Source: Lysobacteraceae bacterium
Lineage (GTDB): Bacteria > Pseudomonadota > Gammaproteobacteria > Xanthomonadales > Xanthomonadaceae
Assembly: GCA_023954075.1 (NCBI GenBank)
Contig: JAMLIV010000015.1
Coordinates: 18,230 to 82,229, forward strand
Reading direction: 5' to 3'
DNA length: 64,000 bases
Of the stretch, positions 48,084-57,585 are shown piece after piece. The position numbers were made by a program, and so were the translations under genes. Positions within the stretch are counted from its first letter, which is position 1. Each line of letters begins with the position of its first letter. The notes under the pieces were generated by a model, which worked only from the letters and a program-made list of their open reading frames with translations, was not told the DNA's origin and ran no database searches.

Positions 48084-49291
48084 GCGGGCGATTCCTGCGC
48101 GGGCGAGCGTGGCGGAGACGGTGCCAGAATGCCGCGTTTCACCAGCGCATGCACCAGCGCGCGATCTTCCTGCCCGAGCGTGGCCCAGGCTGTGGCATCG
48201 ACCGGCTCGCGCGCGCACAGCCGTCGCGCGAGCGTGCCGCCTGCGCTGAAACACTCGCCGTTCACGTGCAGCCGCGCGCGCACGCCGCGCCCGCGCCAGG
48301 CGCAGCGCGCCAGCGGGTGCAGATGCAGCGCGGCACCGCGCTCCAGGCGGCTTTCCACCTGCGCCGCGGACAGCGCGCGCGGCGGTGCCGCGATCTCGCC
48401 GCCGCTGCGGTAGCGGGTAATGAAGCCGCCGAACCAGTCGGCCAGCGTCTCGTCGTCGAACTGGCCGACGGGCTCCAGCGCGCGGCGCAGGCGGTCGAGG
48501 GTGGCCGCGTCGATGCGGCCGTCGCTGGCACCCGGCGCAAGGTCGGGATCGGCGTAGCGGGCCGTTTCGGGCAGGCGCTCGGCCAGCGTCTCGGCAAGAT
48601 CGACCAGCAGTTCACCGCGCGAAGGTGCGCGCATCCCGACCGAGAGCGTCAGGCAGGCGTCCAGCGCCACGCCGTGGTGCGGCACGCCGGGTGGCAGGTA
48701 GAGCATGTCGCCCGGTTCCAGCACCCAGTCGTGCGTCGGCGTGAAGTGCTGCAGCAGCTTGAGTTCGACGTCCTTGCGGAACGCCTGCGGCGGATTGGGG
48801 CCGGCATCGATCATCCAGCGGCGCTGCCCGAGGCCCTGGATCAGGAACACGTCGTACTGGTCCACGTGTGCGCCGACCGAGCCTTCCGGCGCGGCGAAGC
48901 TCACCATGACATCGTCGATGCGCCAGCGCGGCAGGAAGGCGAAGTGTTGCAGCAGCGCGGCCACGTCCGGGTCCCACTTGTCCACGTCCTGCACCAGCAG
49001 CGTCCAGTCGTGCTCGGGCAGGCTGGCGAAGATATCCTCGGGAAAGGGGCCGCTGTGCACCTGCCAGCGGTCGCCGCGGGCCCGGTGGACGATCAGCCGG
49101 CCGAGTGTGCCTTCCTCGCAGGACAGGCCGGCCAGGTCATCGGGCGAGATCGGGCTGGTGAAGCCCGGAAACGCTCCGCGCACCAGCAGCGGATGCTTCT
49201 GCCAGTAGTCGCGCAGGAAGGCGGCTGGCGGGATGCCCAGGCGCTGGCTGCGCGTGGCGCGGCGTTCGATGGGCGGTGCGGTGTTTGTCAT
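48080..49291 (-). CDS. roxA: Ribosomal protein arginine hydroxylase (RoxA/YcfD-like, cupin JmjC)
   Basis: This 403-residue Fe(II)/2-oxoglutarate oxygenase of the JmjC-cupin family corresponds to E. coli RoxA (YcfD), which hydroxylates an arginine of ribosomal protein L16. Visible are the N-terminal family start FLRDYWQKHPLLVRGAFPGF, the iron-binding triad segment GAHVDQYDVFLIQGLGQRRW (HxD) with a downstream His in PPGVPHHGVALD, and the C-terminal winged-helix-like dimerisation region. It is expressed with the GNAT gene and sits immediately downstream of prfA. Confidence 0.92.
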   Translation of the reverse strand: MTNTAPPIERRATRSQRLGIPPAAFLRDYWQKHPLLVRGAFPGFTSPISPDDLAGLSCEEGTLGRLIVHRARGDRWQVHSGPFPEDIFASLPEHDWTLLVQDVDKWDPDVAALLQHFAFLPRWRIDDVMVSFAAPEGSVGAHVDQYDVFLIQGLGQRRWMIDAGPNPPQAFRKDVELKLLQHFTPTHDWVLEPGDMLYLPPGVPHHGVALDACLTLSVGMRAPSRGELLVDLAETLAERLPETARYADPDLAPGASDGRIDAATLDRLRRALEPVGQFDDETLADWFGGFITRYRSGGEIAAPPRALSAAQVESRLERGAALHLHPLARCAWRGRGVRARLHVNGECFSAGGTLARRLCAREPVDATAWATLGQEDRALVHALVKRGILAPSPPRSPAQESPA

Positions 49292-49303
49292 GGCGGTGGG
49301 CTC

Positions 49304-50386
49304 TCAGCCGTTCGCGCCGGCCAGACGCAGCTCGTCGGCCTGGAACTCGCGGCGCAGGGTGTCGATCAGTTCGGAAAGGTCGCCCGCCAGGATTTCCGGC
49401 AGGCGATACAGCGTCAGGTTGATGCGGTGGTCGGTGATCCGGCCCTGCGGGTAGTTGTAGGTACGGATGCGCTGGCTGCGATCGCCCGAACCCACCTGCA
49501 GGCGGCGCGACTCGGCCTGCGCCGCAGCCTGGCGGCCGCGTTCCTGATCCAGCAGGCGCGCCTTGAGCAGCGACAGGGCGCGGGCGCGGTTCTTGTGCTG
49601 GCTGCGCTCGTCCTGGCACTCCACCACGATGCCGGAAGGCAGGTGGGTGATGCGGATCGCCGAGTCGGTCTTGTTGACATGCTGCCCGCCGGCACCCGAG
49701 GCGCGGAAGGTGTCGATCTTCAGGTCCGCATCGCGCAGCGCCACATCCTCGATCTCGTCCATTTCCGGCAGGATGGCCACGGTCGCGGCCGAGGTGTGGA
49801 TGCGGCCCTGGGATTCGGTTTGCGGAACCCGCTGCACGCGGTGGGTGCCGGACTCGAACTTGAGCTGGGCAAAGGCCCCCTGGCCTTCGATGCGGGCCAC
49901 GATTTCCTTGAAGCCGCCGTGTTCGCCCGGGCTGGCGCTGAGGACCTCCACCTGCCAGCGGCGCGATTCGGCGTAGCGGGCGTACATGCGGAACAGGTCG
50001 CCGGCGAAGATCGCCGCCTCGTCGCCGCCGGCACCGGCGCGAATCTCCAGGAACAGGTTGGCATCGTCGCGCGGGTCGCGCGGCAGCAGCAGGAGGTTCA
50101 GCGACTGCTCCAGCGCCTCCAGACGCTCGCGCTGCCGGGCGATTTCCTCCTCGGCCAGATCGCCCAGTTCCGGATCGGCGCGCATGGTCTGGGCCGAGGC
50201 CAGCGCGGCAGTGGCAGCGTCGTGCTCGCGCAGCCCCGCCACCACGTCCTCCAGCTGCGCGTACTCGCGCGAAAGCTCGCGGAAGCGGTGCGGGTCGGCG
50301 TTGACCGAGGGTTCCGCCAGCAGCAGGCCGACCTCCTCATGGCGCTCAGCCAGTGCGTCGAGCTTGCGGCGGATGCTGGGCGTCAT
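49304..50386 (-). CDS. prfA: Peptide chain release factor 1
   Basis: RF1 (360 residues) terminates translation at UAA and UAG. The GGQ hydrolysis motif is present in [26 protein letters not shown], as is the recognition loop [23 protein letters not shown]. The anticodon-mimic tripeptide reads PQT where E. coli has PAT. Start ATG 50386 lies inside hemA (41-base overlap), the usual hemA-prfA arrangement. Unlike most gammaproteobacteria, prmC does not follow; roxA does. Confidence 0.97.
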   Translation of the reverse strand: MTPSIRRKLDALAERHEEVGLLLAEPSVNADPHRFRELSREYAQLEDVVAGLREHDAATAALASAQTMRADPELGDLAEEEIARQRERLEALEQSLNLLLLPRDPRDDANLFLEIRAGAGGDEAAIFAGDLFRMYARYAESRRWQVEVLSASPGEHGGFKEIVARIEGQGAFAQLKFESGTHRVQRVPQTESQGRIHTSAATVAILPEMDEIEDVALRDADLKIDTFRASGAGGQHVNKTDSAIRITHLPSGIVVECQDERSQHKNRARALSLLKARLLDQERGRQAAAQAESRRLQVGSGDRSQRIRTYNYPQGRITDHRINLTLYRLPEILAGDLSELIDTLRREFQADELRLAGANG

Positions 50387-51659
50387 CGGAATCGATCGGG
50401 GAAGTGGGGGCATCGGCCCTGAACAGGCGTGCGGCCGCGTGCAGCACGTCGCGGTCGCCCTGCAGGGCGGCCTGGCGCAGGCCGGCGCTGGGGGCGTGCA
50501 GCAGCTTGTTGGTGAGGGTGTGGGCGAGATATTCGAGCGCCTGCTGCGGCGTCTTGCCCTGCGCCAGCAGCGCGCTGGCGCGCGCCAGCACCGCGTCCCG
50601 CGTGGCCTCGCCATCCTGGCGCAGGCGCTTGAGCGTGTCGCGGTCGTCCGAGGCGCGCCACCAGGCCAGATAGTGCTCGACCTGCAGTTCGATGATCGCC
50701 TCGGCCTGTTCGGCCGCCTCACGGCGCGAGCGGCGGCTCTCGTCGATCACCTGCTCCAGGTCGTCCACGGTGTAGAGGAATACGTCTTCCAGCGTCGCGG
50801 TGGTCGGTTCGATGTCGCGCGGGACGGCCAGATCGAGCAGGAACATGGGGCGGCGGCGGCGCTGGCGCAGCGCCGCGGCGACCATGTCGCGACCCAGGAT
50901 CGGATCGCGGCTGGCGGTGGCCGACAGCACGATGTCGGCATCGGCAAGGTGGCGGCCGAGGTCGTCCAGTGGCAGCGCCATGCCGCCAAAGCGCGAAGCC
51001 AGCGTCTGCGCGTGCTCCAGGGTGCGGTTGGCCACCAGCAGGCGCTTGACCTTGTGATCGGCGAGATGGCGCGCCGCCAGTTCGACCGTATCGCCGGCAC
51101 CGATCAGCAGCACCGTGGCCTGATCCAGCGCGGAAAACACGCGCTGCGCCAGCCGCACCGCGGCAAAGGCGATCGACACCGGATGCGCGCCGATGTGGGT
51201 GTCGGTACGGGCGCGCTTGGCCACCGCGAAGGTCTGCTGGAACAGGCGGTCGAGCGGGGTCTTGATCGCGCCCTGGCCGCGCGCGGCCTGCCAGGCTTCC
51301 TTGACCTGCCCCAGAATCTGCGGTTCGCCCAGCACCATCGAATCCAGCCCGGTGGCGACGCGGAACAGGTGGCGCACCGCCGCGCCGTCCTCGTGGCGAT
51401 AAAGATAGGCTTCGAGCTGGTCCAGGCGCAGCTGTCCGAACTCCGCCAGCCAGCGCGCCGGCAGGTGTTCGGCTCCTGCGTCGATCTGGCAGTAGACCTC
51501 GGTGCGGTTGCAGGTGGACAGCAGCGCTGCCTCCACCACGCCCGGCTGCGCGGTCAGCGTGCGCAGGGCCTCGGGCAGTGCCGCAGGCCCGATCGCCAGC
51601 TTCTCGCGCAGCGAGACCGGTGCAGTCTGGTGATTCAGGCCGAGGGCAAGCAGGGGCAT
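50346..51659 (-). CDS. hemA: Glutamyl-tRNA reductase
   Basis: HemA (437 residues) reduces glutamyl-tRNA to glutamate-1-semialdehyde, first step of tetrapyrrole synthesis. Catalytic Cys50 is in the STCNRTEVY motif. NADPH-binding domain: [35 protein letters not shown]; then the dimerisation helices. The start [22 protein letters not shown] is canonical. It is transcribed with prfA and diverges from the TPR-lolB operon with an 84-base shared upstream gap, the standard organisation in this order. Confidence 0.97.
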   Translation of the reverse strand: MPLLALGLNHQTAPVSLREKLAIGPAALPEALRTLTAQPGVVEAALLSTCNRTEVYCQIDAGAEHLPARWLAEFGQLRLDQLEAYLYRHEDGAAVRHLFRVATGLDSMVLGEPQILGQVKEAWQAARGQGAIKTPLDRLFQQTFAVAKRARTDTHIGAHPVSIAFAAVRLAQRVFSALDQATVLLIGAGDTVELAARHLADHKVKRLLVANRTLEHAQTLASRFGGMALPLDDLGRHLADADIVLSATASRDPILGRDMVAAALRQRRRRPMFLLDLAVPRDIEPTTATLEDVFLYTVDDLEQVIDESRRSRREAAEQAEAIIELQVEHYLAWWRASDDRDTLKRLRQDGEATRDAVLARASALLAQGKTPQQALEYLAHTLTNKLLHAPSAGLRQAALQGDRDVLHAAARLFRADAPTSPIDSDDAQHPPQARRTG

Positions 51660-51743
51660 GGAAGGCTTGGGTTAGACTCTTGTCGCTGACGTGCGTTGCG
51701 TTGCAACGGCGAGCGCGAATCCGAAGTTTCCGGACCGGGACCG

Positions 51744-53384
51744 ATGCCACGACTCCTAGTTTACCTGTTGCTGGCCGCGCTCGTGCCGGCCTGCGCCTGG
51801 TCATCCGAGCTGCAGCGCGCGCTGGAGCCGCTGATGCAAGGCGAGTTTGCCCTGCAGGAGGGCAGGCTTTCCGCCGCGGCGGACGCTTACGCGCGTGCCG
51901 CCGATGAGAGCGCCGACCCAAAAATCGCCGAACGGGCCGCGCAGGTCGCCCTGCTCGCCAAGGATGCGGCGCTGGCGCGACGCGCGCTGGCGCGCTGGGA
52001 GGTGCTGGCACCGCAGGACGAGAACGCTTCCGTGGGACGCCTCCGCCTGGCGCTGCTGGAAAGCGATGCGGCCGCGGCCCAGCCGCTGCTCGCGGCGCTT
52101 CTGGAGCGCGAGGATGGTTGGCGCAAGGCCGCCGCCGCGCTGATCGGTGCGCCCGATCCCGGAGTGGCCCGGGCTCTTGCCGCCCACGTGTTCGACCAGT
52201 CGCTGCTGCCGCGCGACATCGACGCCTGGCTTGCCTTCGGCGGCGTGGCGCTGCGGCTGCAGGACAAGGCGCTTTACTCGCGCCTGGCGCAGGCGGTGGC
52301 GGGCGTGTTCCCCGACGCGCCGCGAGCGCTGGCCTGGCAGGCCGAGGACGCGCTGGATCGCGGCGACCGGGCCGGCGCGCGCCGCGCCCTCGATGCGGCC
52401 CTGATCCTGCCGAACCTGACCCTGGTCGAACGCCTGGTGCTCGCGACGCAGCTGGGTGCCCTGGATGACCCGGCCGCAGCGGCGCAGGCGCTCGTGCCGG
52501 CAGGCGATGACGACCGCGCCTTGGCGGCGCGCGCCGACTATCTTTCCCGCGCCGGGGACGAAGCCGGCCTCAAGGCGCTGTACGACGAGGCTCTGGCGGG
52601 CATGTCTGCGACCAAGGCACCGGACGCGCGGCTGATGCTGATGGGCCAGCTGGCGGAAATCCGCGAGGATCCCGCGGCCGCAATGGCCTGGTACCGGCAA
52701 ATCCGCGAGGGCCTCCTGCGCGAGCAGGCACGGCTGCGCATCGCGATCCTGCTGGATAAAACCGGCGAGCGCGCCGCCGCGCAGGATCTCCTTCGCGAGA
52801 TCCAGACCAGCGACAGCGAGTGGGGCGACACCGTGCGCGATGCCTACCTTCTGGAGGCCGAACTGGCGCGCACCCATGGCGATGTGCAGGCCGAGATCGC
52901 GGCACTGGATCGCGGCCTGGTGGTGTTCGAGGACGATGCCGCGCTGCGCTACAACCGCGCGCTGGCCTACGAGCGGGCGGATCGCGTGGACGATGCCGTG
53001 GCCGACCTGCGCGCGCTGGTCGAGGCGCAGCCGGAAGATCCTGACTATCTCAACGGCCTGGGCTACACCCTGGTCGATCGCACCGACGCGCTGGAGGAAG
53101 GCCTGACGCTGATCCGGAAAGCGTTTGAACTCAAGCCAGATTCGGCCGCGATCATCGACAGCCTGGGCTGGGCCCTGCACCGGCTCGGGCGCAACGAGGA
53201 GGCGCTGCCGCACATCCGCCGCGCCTTCGAGCTGCAGCGCGATGCGGAAGTCGGCGCGCATCTGGCGGCGGTGCTGGCGGCGCTGGGGCAGTCCGAAGAA
53301 GCCCGCTCGGTGCTGCGGCTGGCGCAGGAACTGGACCCGGACAACCGTGCGGTGCGCCAGATGCGCGAGGCGCTGGGCGAATGA
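51744..53384 (+). CDS. TPR-repeat protein upstream of lolB
   Basis: This 546-residue exported protein begins MPRLLVYLLLAALVPACAWS (signal peptide, possibly a lipoprotein at Cys18, although the lipobox is imperfect). It is built of helical TPR-like repeats throughout: EGRLSAAADAYARAADESADPKIAERAAQVALLAKDA and the C-terminal set YLNGLGYTLVDRTDALEEGLTLIRKAFELKPDSAAIIDSLGWALHRLGRNEEALPHIRRAFEL. This protein family regularly occupies the site between hemA and lolB. The role is unknown; envelope assembly or protein-protein scaffolding in the periplasm is likely. The stop overlaps the lolB start as ATGA. Confidence 0.88.
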   Translation: MPRLLVYLLLAALVPACAWSSELQRALEPLMQGEFALQEGRLSAAADAYARAADESADPKIAERAAQVALLAKDAALARRALARWEVLAPQDENASVGRLRLALLESDAAAAQPLLAALLEREDGWRKAAAALIGAPDPGVARALAAHVFDQSLLPRDIDAWLAFGGVALRLQDKALYSRLAQAVAGVFPDAPRALAWQAEDALDRGDRAGARRALDAALILPNLTLVERLVLATQLGALDDPAAAAQALVPAGDDDRALAARADYLSRAGDEAGLKALYDEALAGMSATKAPDARLMLMGQLAEIREDPAAAMAWYRQIREGLLREQARLRIAILLDKTGERAAAQDLLREIQTSDSEWGDTVRDAYLLEAELARTHGDVQAEIAALDRGLVVFEDDAALRYNRALAYERADRVDDAVADLRALVEAQPEDPDYLNGLGYTLVDRTDALEEGLTLIRKAFELKPDSAAIIDSLGWALHRLGRNEEALPHIRRAFELQRDAEVGAHLAAVLAALGQSEEARSVLRLAQELDPDNRAVRQMREALGE

Positions 53385-53998
53385 ACCGTCCGGGAATCCT
53401 GGCGCTGCTGGCGCTGGTGCTGGTGCTGGTCGGTTGCGCCGGTGCACCGCGGCGGCCCGCGCTGCCGGCCGATGACCTGCTTCTCGTGCAGGCGGCGCGC
53501 GAGGCGCAGCTCGCTCGACACGCGGACTGGCGGCTGAGTGGACGCATCGCGGTGTCGGACGGCCGCGACGGCGGCAGCGGCCAGATCACCTGGACCCAGC
53601 GTGGCGAGCGCTACGAGATCACCCTCAATGCGCCGGTTTCCCGCCGCAGCTGGCGGCTGGTGGGCGAGCCCGGCCACGCGCGGCTGGAGGGCCTCGACGG
53701 CGGCCCGTTCAGCAGCGACAGCGCCGAAGCGCTGCTGCAGGAACATCTGGACTGGACGGTGCCGTTGAGCGATCTGGCGGCCTGGGTCCGCGGTATCCGC
53801 GCGCCGGGCAGCGCGTCGATCCGCTTCGCCGACTCGGGCCTTCCGGAGCGGATGGAGCAGGGTGGCTGGAGCATCGACTACCGCAGCTTCGACCAGGCGC
53901 TCGATCCACCCATGCCCAGCCGCGTGTTCGCGACCCGGGGCGAGCGCCGGGTGCGCCTGCAGGTGGGCGACTGGTCGCTTGCGCCCGGTTCGCCCTGA
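53381..53998 (+). CDS. lolB: Outer-membrane lipoprotein insertion factor LolB
   Basis: LolB (205 residues) receives lipoproteins from LolA and inserts them in the outer membrane. Lipobox LVGC with Cys19 after a hydrophobic signal; the family pattern follows: HADWRLSGRIAVSDGRDGGSGQITWTQRGERYEITLNAPVSRRSWRLVG, RLEGLDGGPFSSDSAEALLQEHLDWTVPLSDLAAWVRGIRAPG. It overlaps the upstream TPR gene by four bases and is followed seven bases later by ispE. Confidence 0.95.
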   Translation: MNRPGILALLALVLVLVGCAGAPRRPALPADDLLLVQAAREAQLARHADWRLSGRIAVSDGRDGGSGQITWTQRGERYEITLNAPVSRRSWRLVGEPGHARLEGLDGGPFSSDSAEALLQEHLDWTVPLSDLAAWVRGIRAPGSASIRFADSGLPERMEQGGWSIDYRSFDQALDPPMPSRVFATRGERRVRLQVGDWSLAPGSP

Positions 53999-54004
53999 CG
54001 CCGC

Positions 54005-54901
54005 GTGGACACCCTTTCCGACCTGCCGCCGACCTCGCACGCGGGCTGGAGCCTGTGGCCGGCTCCGGCCAAGCTCAACCTTTGCCTGCGCATCGTGGGG
54101 CGGCGCGAGGACGGCTATCACCTGCTGCAAACCGTGTTCCAGCTGCTCGACTGGGGCGACACCGTCGCCCTGCGCCTGCGCGGGGATGGCCGCATCCTGA
54201 GGGCGCGCGGCGCGGCCGGCGTTGCGCCCGCGGATGACCTTGCGGTGCGCGCCGCCGCCGCGCTGCGCGCCGTCGCGGGCGGCGATGTGCCCGGTGTCGA
54301 CATCGACATCGACAAACGCATCCCGCAGGGCGGCGGCTTCGGCGGCGGCAGCTCGGATGCCGCCACCGTGCTGGTCGCCTTGAACCGGCTGTGGGGGCTG
54401 GATTTGTCCGAGGACGCGCTCGCCGATCTCGGCCTGGCGCTGGGTGCCGATGTGCCGGTGTTCGTGCGCGGCCGCAGCGCCTTTGCCGAGGGCGTGGGCG
54501 AGCGCCTGACGCCGCTGGATCTGCCGCCGCGCAGCTACCTGCTGGTGGATTCGGGTATCAACGTGCCTACGGCGGAGCTGTTCCGCGCCCCGGATTTGAC
54601 GCGCGATTGCCCAGCCATGACAATATCCGGCTCCATTTCAGGTTTCATGGGCGAAAACGTCTTCGAGCCGGTGCTTCGGGCGCGCAGTCCCGCGATCGCC
54701 GCCATGCTGGATCGGTTGGCGCAGGTCGGGGAGGCGCGGGTCACCGGCACCGGCGGCGGCCTGTTCGTCGCCTTTGATCATCCCGACGCCGCGCAGGCCG
54801 CGCGGCAGGCGCTGCCGGGCGGCTGGCGCACCTGGGTGGCCAGAGGCGTGAACGAGTCACCGCTGCGGCAGCGGCTGGCGCAGGGTGCGCCACCGGGTTG
54901 A
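54005..54901 (+). CDS. ispE: 4-diphosphocytidyl-2-C-methyl-D-erythritol kinase
   Basis: IspE (298 residues) phosphorylates CDP-ME in the MEP isoprenoid pathway. It is a GHMP kinase with [28 protein letters not shown] at the N-terminus, the ATP-binding loop [17 protein letters not shown] near residue 108 and the C-terminal [14 protein letters not shown] motif. Start is GTG 54005. It precedes tRNA-Gln and prs, the classical arrangement in gammaproteobacteria. Confidence 0.96.
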   Translation: MDTLSDLPPTSHAGWSLWPAPAKLNLCLRIVGRREDGYHLLQTVFQLLDWGDTVALRLRGDGRILRARGAAGVAPADDLAVRAAAALRAVAGGDVPGVDIDIDKRIPQGGGFGGGSSDAATVLVALNRLWGLDLSEDALADLGLALGADVPVFVRGRSAFAEGVGERLTPLDLPPRSYLLVDSGINVPTAELFRAPDLTRDCPAMTISGSISGFMGENVFEPVLRARSPAIAAMLDRLAQVGEARVTGTGGGLFVAFDHPDAAQAARQALPGGWRTWVARGVNESPLRQRLAQGAPPG

Positions 54902-54941
54902 ATACGCGGGTGCGGGCCTCGGTCCGCATCCGCAGGAAAAC

Positions 54942-55016
54942 TGGGGCGTCGCCAAGCGGTAAGGCACCGGGTTTTGATCCCGGCATTCGCAGGTTCGAAT
55001 CCTGCCGCCCCAGCCA
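54942..55016 (+). tRNA. tRNA-Gln (TTG)
   Basis: The cloverleaf closes with TGGGGCG and CGCCCCA, discriminator G and an encoded CCA. The anticodon stem CCGGG/CCCGG encloses TTTTGAT with anticodon TTG at 54974-54976. The T-arm contains GGTTCGAATCC. It lies between ispE and prs as in related genomes. Confidence 0.95.
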
Positions 55017-55078
55017 CATGCTATCGACCGGCGAAAGACGGCGATGCGGTTCCCGATCTTCCTTCGACGCGGCGTCGA

Positions 55079-56056
55079 ATGCGCCATCAGGTACGTGAAG
55101 TGGATACCAACGGACTACTGATCTTCTCCGGCAACGCCAATCTCCCGCTCAGCCAGGCGGTCTGCCAGGATTTGGGCGTGCCGCTGGGCAAGGCCATGGT
55201 GGGCAAGTTCTCCGACGGCGAGGTGCAGATCGAAATCGAGGAGAACGTGCGCCGCCAGGAAGTTTTCGTGATCCAGTCGACCTGCGCGCCGGCGGCCGAG
55301 AACCTCATGGAGTTGCTGGTGCTGATCGACGCGCTCAAGCGCGCCAGCGCCGCCGGTGTCACCGCGGTGGTGCCGTACTTCGGCTACGCGCGCCAGGATC
55401 GCCGCCCGCGTTCGGCGCGCGTGCCGATCACCGCCAAGGTCGTGGCCGAGATGTTCGCCGCGGTCGGCACCGACCGGGTGCTGACGGTGGACCTCCACGC
55501 CGACCAGATCCAGGGCTTCTTCGACTTCCCGGTGGACAACGTCTACTCCTCGCCGCTGATGCTGGCCGATATCTGGCGCACCTACGGCACCCGCGACCTG
55601 ATCGTGGTGAGCCCGGACGTGGGCGGCGTGGTGCGCGCGCGCGCCATCGCCAAGCGCCTGGACGATGCCGACCTTGCCATCATCGACAAGCGCCGCCCGC
55701 GCGCCAACGTGGCCACGGTGATGAACATCATCGGCGACGTGCGCGACAAGACCTGCGTGCTGGTCGATGACATCGTCGATACCGCCGGAACCCTGTGTGC
55801 GGCCGCAGCCGCGCTCAAGGGCAACGGCGCGCGCCGCGTGGTCGCCTATTGCACCCACCCGGTGCTTTCGGGTGCCGCCATCGCCAACCTCGAAAACTCC
55901 GCGCTGGACGAACTGGTCGTCACCGACACCATCCCGCTCAGCCCCGCCTCACGCGCCTGCGCCCGCATCCGCCAGCTCAGCGTGGCCGAGCTTCTCGCCG
56001 AAACCATCCGCCGCGTCGCCTTCGGAGAGTCGGTCAGCTCGCTGTACGTCGATTAG
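55079..56056 (+). CDS. prs: Ribose-phosphate pyrophosphokinase
   Basis: Prs makes PRPP from ribose-5-phosphate and ATP, feeding nucleotides, histidine and tryptophan synthesis. The catalytic and binding blocks are [100 protein letters not shown] and the PRPP loop [25 protein letters not shown] 55079 gives 325 residues; GTG 55100 would give 318, closer to the 319 of the Xanthomonas enzyme, and remains possible. The frame also runs upstream into the tRNA, which is not coding. Confidence 0.93.
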   Translation: MRHQVREVDTNGLLIFSGNANLPLSQAVCQDLGVPLGKAMVGKFSDGEVQIEIEENVRRQEVFVIQSTCAPAAENLMELLVLIDALKRASAAGVTAVVPYFGYARQDRRPRSARVPITAKVVAEMFAAVGTDRVLTVDLHADQIQGFFDFPVDNVYSSPLMLADIWRTYGTRDLIVVSPDVGGVVRARAIAKRLDDADLAIIDKRRPRANVATVMNIIGDVRDKTCVLVDDIVDTAGTLCAAAAALKGNGARRVVAYCTHPVLSGAAIANLENSALDELVVTDTIPLSPASRACARIRQLSVAELLAETIRRVAFGESVSSLYVD

Positions 56057-56124
56057 GGACGGGAATGGGGACTTGCCGGGATGTCCGCTCTTCGAATCCC
56101 CAATTTCCAATCCCGAATCCCCGC
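56055..56124. repeat. Heptad repeat pair in the prs-ctc gap
   Basis: GGGAATGGGGA on the left and the AATCCCCAATTTCCAATCCCGAATCCCC run on the right are oppositely oriented copies of the heptad, so they can pair as an imperfect hairpin. The arrangement resembles that at 57499-57583. Confidence 0.6.
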
Positions 56125-56132
56125 TTCACCCC

Positions 56133-56177
56133 CACTCACCTGGTCGCGGGTGAGTGTTTTCCCCGCCGCGAGGCGGG
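56133..56177 (+). promoter_or_regulatory. Tandem hairpins in the ctc leader (possible attenuator)
   Basis: First hairpin: CACTCACC with GGTGAGTG, eight-base loop, followed by TTTTCC, resembling an intrinsic terminator. Second: CCCGCC-GCGA-GGCGGG, a GNRA-type tetraloop, 28 bases before the ctc start. The order (terminator-like stem then a second stem before the ribosome site) resembles ribosomal-protein leaders; L25 is RNA-binding, so autoregulation is possible. Alternatively the first stem is only the prs terminator. Confidence 0.5.
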
Positions 56178-56204
56178 ATCATTGCAACAACAGGAAGCAA
56201 TACC

Positions 56205-56864
56205 ATGGCACATCAAATCAACGTTGAGCGCCGTTCTGGGGCAGGGAAGGGTGCGAGCCGCCGCCTGCGTCACGACAGCAAGATTCCGGCCATCGTCTAC
56301 GGTGGCGGGCTGGATCCGGTCATGATCCAGGTCGACCACGAGACCATCTGGCTGGCACAGCAGAACGAGTGGTTCTACTCGTCCATCCTCGACCTCAGCC
56401 TCGGCGGCGACGTGCAGAAAGTGCTGCTGCGCGACATGCAGCGCCACCCGGCCCGTCCGCGCGTGCTGCATCTGGACTTCCAGCGCGTCATGGCCGACGA
56501 GGCCATCCGCGTCTCGGTGCCGCTGCACTTCATCAACGCCGCGACCTCGCCGGCCGGCAAAGTTTCGGGCGTGGTGATCATGCACGAGCTCAACGAGGTC
56601 GAGATCTCCTGCCTGCCGGGCAACCTGCCCGAGCATATCGTGGTCGATCTGGGCGAGCTGAAGGAAGGCGACGTGCTGCACCTGTCGAGCATCGTGCTGC
56701 CGGCCGGCGTCGAGGTTCCTGCCCTGAAGCTGGGTCCGGACTACGACGTGGCGGTGGTGGTGGCTCGCCAGCTGCGCCACGCGGCCGAGCCGGAAGCGGC
56801 TGCCGCCGAGGCTCCGGCCGCCGAGGTTCCGGCGACCAAGGCCAAGGCTCCCGAGAAGAAGTGA
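56205..56864 (+). CDS. rplY: 50S ribosomal protein L25 (Ctc form)
   Basis: This 219-residue long form of L25 (general stress protein Ctc type) binds 5S rRNA. The N-terminal L25 domain begins MAHQINVERRSGAGKGASRRLRHDSKIPAIVYGGG and contains HLDFQRVMADEAIRVSVPLHFIN; the beta-rich C-domain (LPEHIVVDLGELKEGDVLHLSSIVLPAGVEVPAL) and an Ala/Glu/Lys tail complete it. ATG 56205 follows CAGGAAGC. It lies between prs and pth, the usual order. A palindrome follows the stop. Confidence 0.96.
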   Translation: MAHQINVERRSGAGKGASRRLRHDSKIPAIVYGGGLDPVMIQVDHETIWLAQQNEWFYSSILDLSLGGDVQKVLLRDMQRHPARPRVLHLDFQRVMADEAIRVSVPLHFINAATSPAGKVSGVVIMHELNEVEISCLPGNLPEHIVVDLGELKEGDVLHLSSIVLPAGVEVPALKLGPDYDVAVVVARQLRHAAEPEAAAAEAPAAEVPATKAKAPEKK

Positions 56865-56871
56865 TGTCATC

Positions 56872-56910
56872 CGCGCTCCCGATCCGGCCGCGCGCCGGAT
56901 CGGGAGCGCG
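56872..56910 (+). promoter_or_regulatory. Perfect 16-bp hairpin between ctc and pth
   Basis: Arms CGCGCTCCCGATCCGG and CCGGATCGGGAGCGCG flank a seven-base loop in the 56-base gap between the ctc stop and pth start. There is no T-run, so it is unlikely to terminate strongly. It could protect the upstream message or reduce pth expression, being only ten bases from the pth start codon. Confidence 0.6.
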
Positions 56911-56920
56911 ACACGCGTGC

Positions 56921-57502
56921 ATGACCGCCCTGCGACTCATCGTGGGACTGGGAAATCCCGGCCCGGACTACGAGCGAACCCGGCACAATGTCGGCTACTG
57001 GTTCGCCAATGCGCTGGCCGATGCGGCGCGCGTTCAGTTCTCGCCCGATGGCAAGCTCCACGGCGAATCGGTACGGCTGGGCAGCGGATTCGGTTCAGCG
57101 TGGCTGCTCAAGCCCTCGACGTTCATGAATCGCAGCGGCCAGTCGGTGGCCGCGGCGCTGCGCTACTTCAAGATCGAACCGGAGGAAATGCTGGTCGCGC
57201 ATGATGACCTCGACCTTCCGCCCGGCACCGCGCGTCTCAAGTTCGACGGAGGCCACGGCGGCCAGAACGGGCTGCGCGACCTGGTCGCCCACCTGGGCCA
57301 CGGCCGCTTCCACCGCCTGCGCCTGGGCATCGGCCATCCCGGCAGCCGCGACAAGGTCACGCCCTGGGTGCTGGGACGCCCCGGCAAGGACGACGAAGCC
57401 GCGATCCTGCGCGCCATCGACGAGGCCATGGGCGTGCTGCCGCTGGCGCTTTCCGGAGACTTCAACGAAGCCATGAAGCGTTTGCACACAAGCAGGGATT
57501 AG
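56921..57502 (+). CDS. pth: Peptidyl-tRNA hydrolase
   Basis: Pth (193 residues) frees tRNA from peptidyl-tRNA that falls off the ribosome. Family blocks are [29 protein letters not shown] (with the catalytic His in RHNVG), [56 protein letters not shown] and [10 protein letters not shown]. The start ATG 56921 is chosen because it begins the family block; upstream codons belong to the palindrome. It is followed by heptad repeats and ychF. Confidence 0.96.
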   Translation: MTALRLIVGLGNPGPDYERTRHNVGYWFANALADAARVQFSPDGKLHGESVRLGSGFGSAWLLKPSTFMNRSGQSVAAALRYFKIEPEEMLVAHDDLDLPPGTARLKFDGGHGGQNGLRDLVAHLGHGRFHRLRLGIGHPGSRDKVTPWVLGRPGKDDEAAILRAIDEAMGVLPLALSGDFNEAMKRLHTSRD

Positions 57503-57583
57503 GGATTGGGGATTCGGGATTTGGCAGGGCGCGTCGCGCTTTTCACGAATCCCGAATCCCGAATCACCAATCCCGGATTTCAG
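57499..57583. repeat. Inverted pair of heptad repeats between pth and ychF
   Basis: Left side: GGGATTA-GGGATTG-GGGATTC-GGGATTT. Right side: AATCCCG-AATCCCG-AATCACC-AATCCCG. The two sides are separated by about 28 bases and could fold into a long imperfect hairpin ending just before the ychF start codon. Confidence 0.75.
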
Positions 57584-57585
57584 CC

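Noticed and set aside
54974..55078. Extension of the prs frame upstream through tRNA-Gln
   Set aside because: The frame reads through the tRNA gene and would add a non-family N-terminus.
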